A DNA stretch of 55,852 bases from Pedobacter sp. V48. GTDB lineage: Bacteria; Bacteroidota; Bacteroidia; Sphingobacteriales; Sphingobacteriaceae. Shown here piece by piece: positions 26,757 to 35,738 of the stretch. Within the stretch, counting starts at the first letter, position 1, and each line of letters begins with the position of its first letter. A program made the position numbers and the translations under genes. Below the pieces are notes generated by a model that was not told the origin of the DNA, made no database searches, and worked only from the letters and a program-made list of their open reading frames with translations. The stretch is from assembly GCF_000523515.1 (NCBI RefSeq), contig NZ_AWRU01000022.1, positions 269 through 56,120 of the forward strand, given 5' to 3'.

Positions 26757-27254
26757 ATGTTAAAAAATAGGCTTTTATTAGGGATAGCTATCATCGTTGG
26801 TGTTTTAGCCGCGTGTACAAAACCTGAAGTCTATGATGAAAAGGCTCAGTTTGAGATTGATGAAACGATAATTAAGGACTGGGCAGTGGCAAATGACGTT
26901 ACTTTAACAAAAGACACGAGCGGGCTTTATTACAGAATTGATGCCGCTGGTACAGGAGCCGACGATCGTGCCCCGACTGATACTTTAACTGTAGAGTATG
27001 AAGGCCGCTTAATGACCGATTCAGTTTTTAGTGAGGCTACCGCTGATAATCCGTTTAAGTTTATTCGGGAAAGTGTAATGCCGGGCTGGAGAATAGGTTT
27101 GTCTTTAATTAAACCAGGTGGACGGATAGAGTTACTGGTGCCCTCAAAGCTGGCATATAAGAATTACCCTACTCCCGGAGTACCGGCAAATTCTGTATTA
27201 TATTTTATTATTGATTATAAAAAAGTTGCTAAAAAAGTAGATAAACAAAAATAG
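26757..27254 (+). CDS. FKBP-type peptidyl-prolyl isomerase lipoprotein
   Basis: The 165-residue product has a lipoprotein signal (LLLGIAIIVGVLAAC, lipobox LAAC) and one FKBP domain (about 50-160), seen in the opening YYRIDAAGTGA, the strand LTVEYEGRLMTDSVFSEA, the turn VMPGWRIGLSLIKPGG and the end LYFIIDY. It resembles the GldI-type isomerases that help fold exported proteins in Bacteroidota, but the identification as GldI is not certain. An ATG is preferred over in-frame codons back to 26700, which lie within the promoter. It forms an operon with the next FKBP gene (1 bp gap). Confidence 0.88.
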   Translation: MLKNRLLLGIAIIVGVLAACTKPEVYDEKAQFEIDETIIKDWAVANDVTLTKDTSGLYYRIDAAGTGADDRAPTDTLTVEYEGRLMTDSVFSEATADNPFKFIRESVMPGWRIGLSLIKPGGRIELLVPSKLAYKNYPTPGVPANSVLYFIIDYKKVAKKVDKQK

Positions 27255-27255
27255 T

Positions 27256-28191
27256 ATGTTAAAAAAAATTACCTCATATACCTTTCTTCTAGTGGGTTTG
27301 ATTCTTCTAAATTCTTGTAAAAAGGAATATGAGTCCATTCAAAGTATAGATGATACTAAAATAAAAGATTACATCTCGAGCAATAATATCACCGATGCAA
27401 TAGAAGATCCTGATAAAACAGGATTTTATTATCAGATTAAAACACAAGGAACCGGAGAGCTTTTTAAGACTACTGATTCTGTGTTGTATTCTGTATCTGT
27501 AAAATCGTTGCTGAACGGAACTAATTATCATACTACTCCTGCTATTTCTAACTTAGGAACTTATGTGGGGTATGCTAGTACTTTTTCTTATGTTAAAGCT
27601 AATGCCTCTGTGGGTATCCAGCTGCCAAGTTTAAGGAAAGTATTACAGGCACTTAAGCCAGGCGGTGTCGCAAGAATTTTATTGCCTTCGTACCTTGCCT
27701 TTGGTAAAAATGGAACAACTCTTTTAAACATCCCTTCAAATGAAAATATAGAATTTACAGTTACTACTTATCCTGAAAAATCGCAAAGATTATTGGATGA
27801 CAGAAGGATCAGAGAGTTCATACAATCAAAAGGTTTAACGGCTACAAAAGATCCTTCAACCGGAGTTTACTATTCTGTTATACAGGCAGGTACCGGTACT
27901 GAGGTTATAGATCTTACTTCTACTTTAAAAGCCAAGTATACCGGTCGCACACTTGATGGCACTTCATTTGATTCTAATACTGATGGAACATTTTCAACCA
28001 CACTACTGGAAGTTATTTCTGGCTGGGAAGTGTTGACGAAGTTTAAAAAGGGTGCAAAAGTTAGAATTTTCATCCCATCTTCAGAGGGATATGGAACTAC
28101 AGGGAGTACAGATCAAACAACGGGGGAAGTGAAGATTCAACCCAGTGCCTGTTTAGATTTTGATATCGAAATTGTTGATGTTACCAACTAA
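27256..28191 (+). CDS. Tandem FKBP-domain lipoprotein
   Basis: The 311-residue product has a lipoprotein signal (TFLLVGLILLNSC) and two FKBP-like halves. The second (about 190-310) keeps the pattern YYSVIQAGTGTEV, KYTGRTLDGTSFDS, VISGWEV and SEGYG. The first half (about 50-175) keeps the frame (YYQIKTQGTGEL, LLPSYLAFGKNG) but lacks a clear FDS and GW pair, so it may be inactive and serve in dimerisation or substrate binding. It is probably periplasmic and acts on folding of exported proteins. It is translated right after the single-domain FKBP gene. It ends 24 bp from the convergent photolyase, with no evident terminator between them. Confidence 0.85.
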   Translation: MLKKITSYTFLLVGLILLNSCKKEYESIQSIDDTKIKDYISSNNITDAIEDPDKTGFYYQIKTQGTGELFKTTDSVLYSVSVKSLLNGTNYHTTPAISNLGTYVGYASTFSYVKANASVGIQLPSLRKVLQALKPGGVARILLPSYLAFGKNGTTLLNIPSNENIEFTVTTYPEKSQRLLDDRRIREFIQSKGLTATKDPSTGVYYSVIQAGTGTEVIDLTSTLKAKYTGRTLDGTSFDSNTDGTFSTTLLEVISGWEVLTKFKKGAKVRIFIPSSEGYGTTGSTDQTTGEVKIQPSACLDFDIEIVDVTN

Positions 28192-28215
28192 TTTGGGGAG
28201 TTAATCTGGATATAC

Positions 28216-29520
28216 CTATTCGTTTAGAGCATCCTTAAAAACTTTTAATACTCTTTCTCTTGCAAAAGCATGTTCAACAATAGGTTTTACATGCTTTTGT
28301 TGTTTATACTCAGGCAGCCATCGATCGATATACGCCTGATCCGGATCAAATTTTTTGGCTTGAAGTTCCGGATTAAATACCCGAAAGTATGGTGCAGCGT
28401 CGTTCCCGCATCCGCACGACCATTGCCAGCCTCCAATATTGCTGGCCATTTCGTAATCCAATAACTTCTCTGCAAAATAGGCTTCACCCCAGCGCCAGTC
28501 AATTAATAGATGCTTAGTTAAAAAAGAGGCTACCACCATGCGCACCCGGTTGTGCATATAGCCGGTTTGATTGAGCTGTCTCATTCCGGCGTCTACCAAT
28601 GGATAGCCGGTTTTACCTCCGCACCAGGCTTCGAAGTCTGACTCGTTGTTTTGCCATTTGATATTGTCGTAAGCAAGTTTAAAGGACTGATGCACGATTC
28701 TGGGGAAGTGCCAGAGGATCATCATGTAAAAATCTCTCCAGGCAAGTTCGGATAGCCACTTATCTGCCTTTTGTTTTAAAGCTTGTTGTGCAGCCTCGCG
28801 GATGCTTACTGTGCCGAAGCGAAGATGTATGCCGATATGTGTGGTTGCATCAACAGCAGGGAAATCTCTTTTGTCTTCATAATCGGTAAGCTTGCTACTG
28901 AAGCGTTTTGAGGGGAACTTTTGGCCTGACTCTTTGAACCCGATTTCTGCTAAAGTAGGTATGGGAAGAGGGGGTGTTTTAAAAAGATTGCTGAAGTAAT
29001 TACTTGCCGGATATGACTTAATGTAAAATTCATTAAGCTTTGCCCGCCATTGGTTGAAATAGGGGGTGAAAACCGTGTAAGGTTTTCCGTCAGCCTTTAG
29101 AATCTCGTTCTTTTCAAAGAGGACCTGATCCTTGAATGTTTTAAACTCAATTTGTTCCGATGCAAGGTATTCTGCCAATGCATCATCTCTTTCAATTGCA
29201 TTGGGTTCGTAATCATGGTTGGTATAAACAGCTTTTACATTGTAGCTTTTTAAAATTTCAATCCATACCTCCTCGGGCGTACCATGTTTAACGGCTATGG
29301 TAGATCCCTGTGTTGCAAGTTCGGAATGAATTTCCTGTAAGGTGTGATGTATAAAGGTTACTCTTGGATCTTCCTGGTTTGAGAGTTTTTTGAGGATCTT
29401 TGTGTCAAAAATAAAAAGGATCAGTACAGGGTATGGTCCTCTTAGTGCCTCATAAAGTGCTGCATTGTCATCTAACCTTAAATCTCTTCTAAACCAGCAA
29501 ACGTTTATTTCTTCTTTCAC
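28216..29520 (-). CDS. phr: Deoxyribodipyrimidine photolyase (cryptochrome/photolyase family)
   Basis: The 434-residue protein begins with the photolyase Rossmann domain (VCWFRRDLRLDDNAAL). Its FAD domain contains WLSELAWRDFYMMILWHFP, YPLVDAGMRQLNQTGYMHNRVRM and WQWSCGCGNDAAPYFRVFNP, all typical of class I CPD photolyases. It repairs UV-induced pyrimidine dimers using light. It starts with GTG at 29520, overlapping the TAG stop of the TIGR01777 gene by one base (TAGTG), so the two are translationally coupled. It lies divergent to a DASH cryptochrome and B12-type regulator, in the light-response locus. Confidence 0.93.
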   Translation of the reverse strand: MKEEINVCWFRRDLRLDDNAALYEALRGPYPVLILFIFDTKILKKLSNQEDPRVTFIHHTLQEIHSELATQGSTIAVKHGTPEEVWIEILKSYNVKAVYTNHDYEPNAIERDDALAEYLASEQIEFKTFKDQVLFEKNEILKADGKPYTVFTPYFNQWRAKLNEFYIKSYPASNYFSNLFKTPPLPIPTLAEIGFKESGQKFPSKRFSSKLTDYEDKRDFPAVDATTHIGIHLRFGTVSIREAAQQALKQKADKWLSELAWRDFYMMILWHFPRIVHQSFKLAYDNIKWQNNESDFEAWCGGKTGYPLVDAGMRQLNQTGYMHNRVRMVVASFLTKHLLIDWRWGEAYFAEKLLDYEMASNIGGWQWSCGCGNDAAPYFRVFNPELQAKKFDPDQAYIDRWLPEYKQQKHVKPIVEHAFARERVLKVFKDALNE

Positions 29521-30425
29521 TACTTGTAAATATCGGTTAATGCATCTTCCAGGTGCGTGTATTTAAATATAAAACCTGCATCCAGGAGCTTTTGGGCAGA
29601 TGTGTTTGTACTTATGAGGGGCAGGATACTCATTTTTCCGAGAATCATTTCCAGCACTTTTTCTGGTACATGTATTGGCCATACCGGGCGTTTTATTGTT
29701 TTTGCTATTGCCTTTGTTAAGGTTTCATTGGTTACCGGAAAAGGGGCACATGCGTTGTACGCACCCTGATATGATGGATTCTCCACTGCCGTAAGAAACA
29801 TATTTACAATATCATCAACGTGTACCCATGGGGTCCATTGCTTCCCGCTACCAAGAGGAGCGCCCGCAAAATAGCGGATAGGTCTTTCTAAAGCTGCTAA
29901 TCCACCTTCTGATTTGCCAAGAACAAAGCCGATTCTGAATTTAACTATTCGCAGGTCAGGTGAGGCGCCTTCATCAACGGCCTCTTCCCATAATTTACAG
30001 CACCTGGAAAGAAAGCCGGTACTGGTTCCTGATTCTTCAGTTAATATTTCATCACCACGATTTCCATAGTAACCGATGGCAGAGGCAGAAATAAAGGCTT
30101 TTACAGGCGCCTTTGTTTCCTTAATGGTTTTATGAAGCAATTGGGCAGACATTACCCTGCTATCTATAATTTGTTGTTTACGTTCTTTTGTCCACTTCTT
30201 TTCTGCAATGTTTTCGCCTGCCAAATGAATGATGGTGTCTATCCCTTGCAGACAGTTTGGATCTATGGTCTGTTTGTAAACATCCCATAGATAAACAGTT
30301 GCATTTTTTATGCTGGTGGCTTTCCTTGTTAGTACGGAAACTTTATGCCCGGATTCATGTAGTGCATTTATTAGTTTTTTGCCTAGCATACCGGTAGCTC
30401 CTGTAATCAAGATTTGGTTCTTCAT
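29520..30425 (-). CDS. TIGR01777-family NAD(P)-dependent sugar epimerase-like oxidoreductase
   Basis: The 301-residue protein has an N-terminal Rossmann motif GATGMLGKKL (residues 9-18), the DTIIHLAGENIAEKKW strand and SASAIGYYGNRGDE with the YxxxK-like region, and the C-terminal DUF1731-type tail around VPEKVLEMILGKMS and LLDAGFIFKYTHLEDAL. These define the TIGR01777 group of extended SDRs (YfcH-like). The substrate is unknown. The gene often sits beside photolyase genes and light-regulated genes in bacteria, as it does here, and its stop overlaps the photolyase start. Probable promoter in the divergent 30426-30581 gap. Confidence 0.9.
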   Translation of the reverse strand: MKNQILITGATGMLGKKLINALHESGHKVSVLTRKATSIKNATVYLWDVYKQTIDPNCLQGIDTIIHLAGENIAEKKWTKERKQQIIDSRVMSAQLLHKTIKETKAPVKAFISASAIGYYGNRGDEILTEESGTSTGFLSRCCKLWEEAVDEGASPDLRIVKFRIGFVLGKSEGGLAALERPIRYFAGAPLGSGKQWTPWVHVDDIVNMFLTAVENPSYQGAYNACAPFPVTNETLTKAIAKTIKRPVWPIHVPEKVLEMILGKMSILPLISTNTSAQKLLDAGFIFKYTHLEDALTDIYK

Positions 30426-30542
30426 ACTTTAATAACCTATGGTTTTAACTTTAAGTTTTGCGAAAAGCGCTTTTTATGCCTTTGATTTGTTTCGCTAGTG
30501 TAAATATTGAGGTTGTGATTCTTATTCGGATAAAAAATCGTA

Positions 30543-30550
30543 TATTTTTG
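30543..30550 (+). promoter_or_regulatory. -7 element of the DASH cryptochrome promoter
   Basis: TATTTTTG matches TAnnTTTG, 32 bp before the ATG. No clear -33 was seen. Upstream only a partial TTGTTT (30486-30491) resembles the regulator's motif. Confidence 0.5.
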
Positions 30551-30581
30551 TAAATAGTACACAAAACTCAGTTGCAAGTTA

Positions 30582-31874
30582 ATGAAGTCTAAGAAAATAT
30601 TGGTGTGGTTCAGGAATGACCTTCGCTTACATGATAATGAAATGTTAGTTGAAGCAATTGCTAAATCGGACTGTATTTTACCTATTTATTTTTTTGATCC
30701 TCGACATTTTGAGAGTACTTCGTTCGAAACAGAAAAAACGGGAGCGCGCAGAGCGCGGTTTTTATTAGAAAGTGTTTCATCATTAAGAACAGCATTTCAA
30801 AAATTAGGTGGGAACATATTGCTGATACAGGGTAAACCTGAAGAGCATATACCAGCTATTGTTGAGCAGTTAGAAATTTCTGAGGTTTATCATCACAGAG
30901 AAGTTGGTCCAGAAGAAACTATAATATCTACTTACGTAGAGGATGCTTTGTGGAAGCAAAGGATTAATCTAAAACATTTTATTGGGCATACGCTTTATAA
31001 TAAAGAAGATTTACCTTTTCCTATTAAAGACATTCCAGACGTATTTACCCAGTTTAAAAAGAAAACAGAGCGCGATGCGATTGTGAAATCCTGCCATGAA
31101 TCTCCTTTAGAGATTGCTTTTGTTGAAAATGAGAATTGGGGTGCGCTTCCTTCATTATTGGAGTTGGGATTTGCGGAGGCCGGTTTTGTGAGTTTTGATA
31201 CTGACACTAAAGGAGGAGAATTAGATGGACTGGAGCACCTAACAGAGTTGCTTAAACCCGGATCAGATATTTATATTAAAAGTAGTTCAAAAGTTGCTGC
31301 GGACAAGCAGGGTTTTTCTTCTAAAATTTCCGGATGGCTTTCGTTCGGTTGTCTTTCACCAAGAAAGGTTTATTGGATGGTTAAAGAGGCCGAAGCAAGC
31401 TTTGGTGCCAATCCCAATTTTAATCAGATATTATTGGGATTGCTTTGGCGCGATTACTTTAGGTTTATGTTTAAAAAACATGGGATTAAGTTTTTCCAGG
31501 AACCAGATTTTGAAGAACTGATTTTATCGCCTGTTGAAGTTGATGAGGCTTTGGTAAAAAAATGGAAAGATGGCGAGACAGAGCATTCGCTTGTTGATAA
31601 ATATATGAAGGAGCTAAATGACACTGGATTTATTCCTCATGCAGGCCGCTTAGTTGTTGCTACTTTTCTGATTCATGTTTTAAAAGTTCATTGGACAATT
31701 GGGGCTGCATATTTTGAAGAAAAGCTGATTGATTATGCTCCTGCGAGTAATTGGGGTAACTGGGCAAATGTTGCGGGCGCCGGCCTTGACCTTAAATCGA
31801 AGAACGCATTTGATCTTGATAAACAAATGAAAATTCTGGATGTAGTATCTCCTGATGCTGCGTCTCTTGTCTGA
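30582..31874 (+). CDS. DASH-family cryptochrome
   Basis: The 430-residue protein opens with ILVWFRNDLRLHDNEML. The antenna domain is followed by DIPDVFTQFKKK, a marker of the DASH subgroup. The FAD domain contains SGWLSFGCLSPRKVYWMV, LLGLLWRDYFRFMFKKHGI and YAPASNWGNWANVAGAGLD. DASH cryptochromes repair CPDs in single-stranded DNA and may act as photoreceptors. The protein lacks the C-terminal extension seen in plant members. The gene precedes the MerR/B12 regulator on the same strand and is divergent from the photolyase pair, defining a blue-light locus. Confidence 0.93.
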   Translation: MKSKKILVWFRNDLRLHDNEMLVEAIAKSDCILPIYFFDPRHFESTSFETEKTGARRARFLLESVSSLRTAFQKLGGNILLIQGKPEEHIPAIVEQLEISEVYHHREVGPEETIISTYVEDALWKQRINLKHFIGHTLYNKEDLPFPIKDIPDVFTQFKKKTERDAIVKSCHESPLEIAFVENENWGALPSLLELGFAEAGFVSFDTDTKGGELDGLEHLTELLKPGSDIYIKSSSKVAADKQGFSSKISGWLSFGCLSPRKVYWMVKEAEASFGANPNFNQILLGLLWRDYFRFMFKKHGIKFFQEPDFEELILSPVEVDEALVKKWKDGETEHSLVDKYMKELNDTGFIPHAGRLVVATFLIHVLKVHWTIGAAYFEEKLIDYAPASNWGNWANVAGAGLDLKSKNAFDLDKQMKILDVVSPDAASLV

Positions 31875-31920
31875 TATTATTGTTTAATAACTGCTGCTTT
31901 TGGACAGTTGATTAAAAAAA

Positions 31921-31964
31921 TGTTAAACAAAAATTGTTTTTTAAACAAACTTGTTTAACATTTG
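31921..31964 (+). promoter_or_regulatory. Palindromic operator array at the B12-type regulator promoter
   Basis: TGTTAAACAA (31921-31930) and TTGTTTAACA (31951-31960) are perfect inverted copies. Between them lies a second inverted pair TTGTTT/AAACAA (31934-31939 and 31943-31948). The TTG at 31934 and AACATTTG at 31957-31964 (one mismatch to TAnnTTTG) are spaced as -33 and -7, so the copies cover the promoter. Likely autoregulatory operator; binding is inferred. Confidence 0.65.
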
Positions 31965-31978
31965 TTGTTCAATATAGT

Positions 31979-32857
31979 GTGAAAAAATTCTCCATTAGTG
32001 ATATAGAAGGCCTTATAGGCATAAAGGCGCACACCATCAGGGCGTGGGAAATCCGGTACAATCTTGTGCCGCCTAAGCGAACTGTGACCAACATCAGGTA
32101 TTATGATGAGGAGGATTTAAAATCCCTTTTAAATATTGTTACGCTTAATGAAAATGGCTACAAGATCAGTAAGATAGCCAAAATGAGTAAGAAGCAGATC
32201 TCTGACCTGGTTACTCAGCTTAAAGCAGATTGGAACAATGATTCTGTTCAGATGCTTAGCCTCTCTAACGCCACTATCGACTATGATGAAGAAGCGTTTT
32301 CCAATACTTTAGGAGGATGCATTGAGGAAATGGGATTGATTAAAACCATGGACCTTGTGCTTTTCCCTTTTATGAAGAAGGTTGGGATGCTTTGGCAAAC
32401 GGGTGCTATCGACCCTTCTCATGAGCATTTTGCTTCTAACCTGATCAGAGATCGTATCATTGTGGAGATCGATAAAGTTGAAAAACCAAATAAAGATGAG
32501 CCTAAACGGTTTCTGCTCTTTTTGCCAGAGGCAGAGATGCACGAAGCTGGTTTGCTATTCGCCAGATTTCTATTGAAAAACTGTGGGCAGGATACACTTT
32601 ATCTTGGTTCGGGAATACCTTATGCTGACCTGAAAAAAATTGTGGCCGCTTATAAACCAGATTATTCGTTTATTGTGTTAACCTCCTTAAATTTAGGTAA
32701 GGACATTAATAAAGTTGTAGGAAAGGTGATGGATAATTTGAACGTGCCATTGTTAGTGGCAGGGAGTTTGATATCAGAATTTGATATTCTTGTAAAGGAT
32801 CAACTGACACCATTGAAAAATGTTTGTGATATGGTTGAATTTCTTGAAGATTTATAA
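31979..32857 (+). CDS. MerR-family regulator with B12-binding domain (CarH/LitR-like photoreceptor)
   Basis: A 292-residue protein with a GTG start. The MerR helix-turn-helix occupies about 1-70 (FSISDIEGLIGIKAHTIRAWE). A helical cap has Trp139 followed after nine residues by Glu149-His150, the Wx9EH motif of CarH that caps adenosylcobalamin. The B12 Rossmann domain (about 175-292) has Glu186-x-His188-x-x-Gly191, the ExHxxG motif whose histidine is the lower ligand. These motifs mark light-sensitive B12-dependent repressors of carotenoid and photolyase genes. Position 140, where CarH of Thermus has His132, is Gln here. The neighbours (photolyase, DASH cryptochrome) and the palindromic array at its promoter support a light-response role. 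Confidence 0.88.
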   Translation: MKKFSISDIEGLIGIKAHTIRAWEIRYNLVPPKRTVTNIRYYDEEDLKSLLNIVTLNENGYKISKIAKMSKKQISDLVTQLKADWNNDSVQMLSLSNATIDYDEEAFSNTLGGCIEEMGLIKTMDLVLFPFMKKVGMLWQTGAIDPSHEHFASNLIRDRIIVEIDKVEKPNKDEPKRFLLFLPEAEMHEAGLLFARFLLKNCGQDTLYLGSGIPYADLKKIVAAYKPDYSFIVLTSLNLGKDINKVVGKVMDNLNVPLLVAGSLISEFDILVKDQLTPLKNVCDMVEFLEDL

Positions 32858-32862
32858 GGAAA

Positions 32863-32898
32863 TTTACCTGTTTATTAAGGTAAAAAAACCTAATTTTG
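32863..32898 (+). promoter_or_regulatory. sucA promoter with inverted repeat
   Basis: The -7 element TAATTTTG lies at 32891-32898, 25 bp before the sucA ATG. TTTACCT (32863-32869) and AGGTAAA (32878-32884) form a 7-bp inverted repeat just upstream, overlapping where a -33 would sit. It may be an operator or a weak terminator of the preceding gene. Confidence 0.5.
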
Positions 32899-32923
32899 CA
32901 ACACTTATAGCAATTCACACATA

Positions 32924-35719
32924 ATGGATAATTTATCTTATCTCAACGGCGCAAATGCCGAATACATAGAATCCGTATATCAGTCTTATAAACAAGATCC
33001 TAATTCTGTTGAGTTTGGTTGGCAAAAGTTTTTTGAAGGCTTTGATTTTGGAAGAGGGTCTTCCGGAACATCGGTTAGTTCAGAGACTCCTGAGCATTTT
33101 TTAAAGGAAATTAATGTTCTTAATTTAATCAATGGCTATCGTCAGCGTGGCCACTTATTTACCCAAACCAATCCGGTAAGGGAAAGACGTCACCATTTAC
33201 CTACTTTGGACATGGAAAACTTTGGATTAACAAAGGCAGACCTGGACACTGTATTTAATTCTGGAATTGAGATTGGTATTGGAGCGGCTAAGCTTAGTGA
33301 TATAATTGCTTTTTTAAAGCAAACCTATTGTCGCTCTATTGGTGCAGAATATAAGTACGTACGTACTCCTGAAATTCTTTCATGGATCGAAGAGAAAATG
33401 GAAAGCGCACGTAATACGCCAAACTTCTCTATTGATGAGAAAAGAAGGATATTAAAGAAATTGAATGAGGCGGTTAGCTTTGAGAATTTCCTTGGAACCA
33501 AGTTTCTTGGTCAGAAGCGTTTTTCTCTTGAAGGAGCTGAGGCTTTAATCCCTGCCCTGGATTCGGTAATTGAAAAAGGTGCAGAACTTGGAATTGAAGA
33601 GTTTGTAATTGGTATGGCACACAGAGGGCGTTTAAATGTTCTTGCCAATATCATGCAGAAAACCTATAAGGATATCTTTGCTGAATTTGAAGGCAAGGGT
33701 TACAGTGCAGAATCTCCTTTTGGAGGTGATGTGAAATATCATCTTGGTTACTCAACTGATGTGACTACCAACAATGGTAACAGTGTGCATTTGAGTTTAT
33801 GCCCTAATCCTTCTCACCTGGAAACAGTGAATGGGGTAGTTGAGGGTATGACCAGATCTAAAATTGATTTCAAATACGGTGGCGACAATGCACGGATTGC
33901 TCCAATTTTGATCCATGGTGATGCTTCTGTTGCAGGACAGGGTATTGTTTATGAGGTAATTCAGATGGCTGGCTTGGATGGTTATAAAACCGGTGGAACG
34001 ATTCACTTGATTATAAACAACCAGATTGGTTTTACTACCAACTATAAAGATGGCCGTACCAGTACTTATTGTACTGATATTGCTAAAGTAACATTATCGC
34101 CGGTATTCCATGTGAATGGTGACGATCCTGAGGCTTTAGTTTATGCGATTAATTTGGCGATGGAATATCGTCAGAAATATAAAAATGATGTGTTCATTGA
34201 TATTTTATGTTACCGCAGATTTGGCCATAACGAGGCTGATGAGCCTAAGTTCACTCAACCACTTCTATACAAAAGCATAGAGAAACATGCTAACCCACGT
34301 GATATTTATATTCAGCAGTTGATTGGTGAAGGTAAACTGGAAGCAAGTTTAGCTAAGGAAATGGAGAAAGAGTTCCGTGGTATATTGCAGGAACGTTTAA
34401 ATGAAGCAAAAGAAATAACTTCTACTTATCATGAGGTGAAATTTGGTGGTGCATGGTCAGACATGCGTTTAGCTACACCTAAGGATTTTGAAACCTCTCC
34501 AAATACCTCTGTTAAAAAATCAACGCTACTTGAAGTTGCGAAAAGAATAAGTACACTTCCATCAAATAAAAAGTTCTTTAAGAAAATTGAAAAGCTTTTT
34601 GAAGAGCGTAGTAAAATGGCAAATACTACTCATGTGTTCGATTGGGCAATGGGTGAACAATTGGCCTATGGTACTATCCTTGCTGAAGGAAAAAGGGTGC
34701 GTTTAAGCGGACAGGATGTAGAGCGTGGAACATTCTCTCACAGACATGCGGTTATAACCCTTGAAGATTCTGAGGAAGAATATATCCCATTGGCAAACAT
34801 CTCTGATCAACAAGCTCCGTTTGATATTTATAATTCGCATTTATCTGAGTACGGTGTACTGGGTTTTGAATATGGTTATGCAATGGCTAATCCTAATGCG
34901 CTTACGATTTGGGAAGCTCAGTTTGGTGACTTCTTTAACGGAGCGCAAATTGTAGTAGATCAGTATATTGCAAGTGCAGAAACTAAATGGCAACGTGAGA
35001 ACGGTTTGGTAATGTTGTTGCCTCATGGTTATGAAGGACAAGGTCCGGAACACTCATCTGCAAGGATTGAGCGTTTTATGGAGCTTTGTGCTGATTACAA
35101 CATGCAGATAACGAACTGTACTACCCCGGCAAACTTCTTCCATGCTTTACGCAGACAATTTAAACGTGATTTCAGAAAGCCTTTAGTCGTGTTTACGCCT
35201 AAGAGTTTATTGCGTCACCCTCAGTGTGTTTCGAAACTTTCAGAGTTTACTGATGGTAAATTCCAAGAGGTTATTAACGATGAAAATGTGAAAGCCACTG
35301 ATGTTAGAAGAGTATTGTTCTGTTCTGGTAAGATCTATTATGAGTTATTAGAAAAACAACAAAAAGATCAAATCAAAGATGTTGCTATTGTTCGTGTTGA
35401 GCAGCTTTATCCAACGCCATTGGAGCAAATGGAAACTGTATATGCTAAATACAAAAATGCTAAAGAAGCAGTTTGGGTACAGGAAGAACCTGAGAATATG
35501 GGCGCATGGCCATATCTGTTACGTAAATTAAGAAGAACTATCTTTAGTGATATTGAGCTGATTTCAAGAAAAGAAAGCAGCAGTACTGCCACAGGATTTG
35601 CAAGACAACATGCCGATCAACAGGCTTATATTTTAGCTAAAGCTTTTGAAGTCCCTGTTACTGAAACAGAGAAAAAGATTGCTAAAAAATCAGTGAGTAA
35701 AGTTTATAATGTAGATTAG
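32924..35719 (+). CDS. sucA: 2-oxoglutarate dehydrogenase E1 component
   Basis: The 931-residue thiamine-diphosphate enzyme has the E1o N-terminal tail ([22 protein letters not shown]), [19 protein letters not shown], the ThDP/Mg loop [12 protein letters not shown], and the transketolase C-terminal half ([20 protein letters not shown]). It decarboxylates 2-oxoglutarate in the TCA cycle and passes the succinyl group to E2. The E2 gene follows after 19 bp, and E3 (lpdA) is 5.8 kb downstream, so all three parts are in the window. A -7 element and inverted repeat precede it. Confidence 0.97.
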   Translation: MDNLSYLNGANAEYIESVYQSYKQDPNSVEFGWQKFFEGFDFGRGSSGTSVSSETPEHFLKEINVLNLINGYRQRGHLFTQTNPVRERRHHLPTLDMENFGLTKADLDTVFNSGIEIGIGAAKLSDIIAFLKQTYCRSIGAEYKYVRTPEILSWIEEKMESARNTPNFSIDEKRRILKKLNEAVSFENFLGTKFLGQKRFSLEGAEALIPALDSVIEKGAELGIEEFVIGMAHRGRLNVLANIMQKTYKDIFAEFEGKGYSAESPFGGDVKYHLGYSTDVTTNNGNSVHLSLCPNPSHLETVNGVVEGMTRSKIDFKYGGDNARIAPILIHGDASVAGQGIVYEVIQMAGLDGYKTGGTIHLIINNQIGFTTNYKDGRTSTYCTDIAKVTLSPVFHVNGDDPEALVYAINLAMEYRQKYKNDVFIDILCYRRFGHNEADEPKFTQPLLYKSIEKHANPRDIYIQQLIGEGKLEASLAKEMEKEFRGILQERLNEAKEITSTYHEVKFGGAWSDMRLATPKDFETSPNTSVKKSTLLEVAKRISTLPSNKKFFKKIEKLFEERSKMANTTHVFDWAMGEQLAYGTILAEGKRVRLSGQDVERGTFSHRHAVITLEDSEEEYIPLANISDQQAPFDIYNSHLSEYGVLGFEYGYAMANPNALTIWEAQFGDFFNGAQIVVDQYIASAETKWQRENGLVMLLPHGYEGQGPEHSSARIERFMELCADYNMQITNCTTPANFFHALRRQFKRDFRKPLVVFTPKSLLRHPQCVSKLSEFTDGKFQEVINDENVKATDVRRVLFCSGKIYYELLEKQQKDQIKDVAIVRVEQLYPTPLEQMETVYAKYKNAKEAVWVQEEPENMGAWPYLLRKLRRTIFSDIELISRKESSSTATGFARQHADQQAYILAKAFEVPVTETEKKIAKKSVSKVYNVD

Positions 35720-35738
35720 AAAAAATAATACATCAGTT

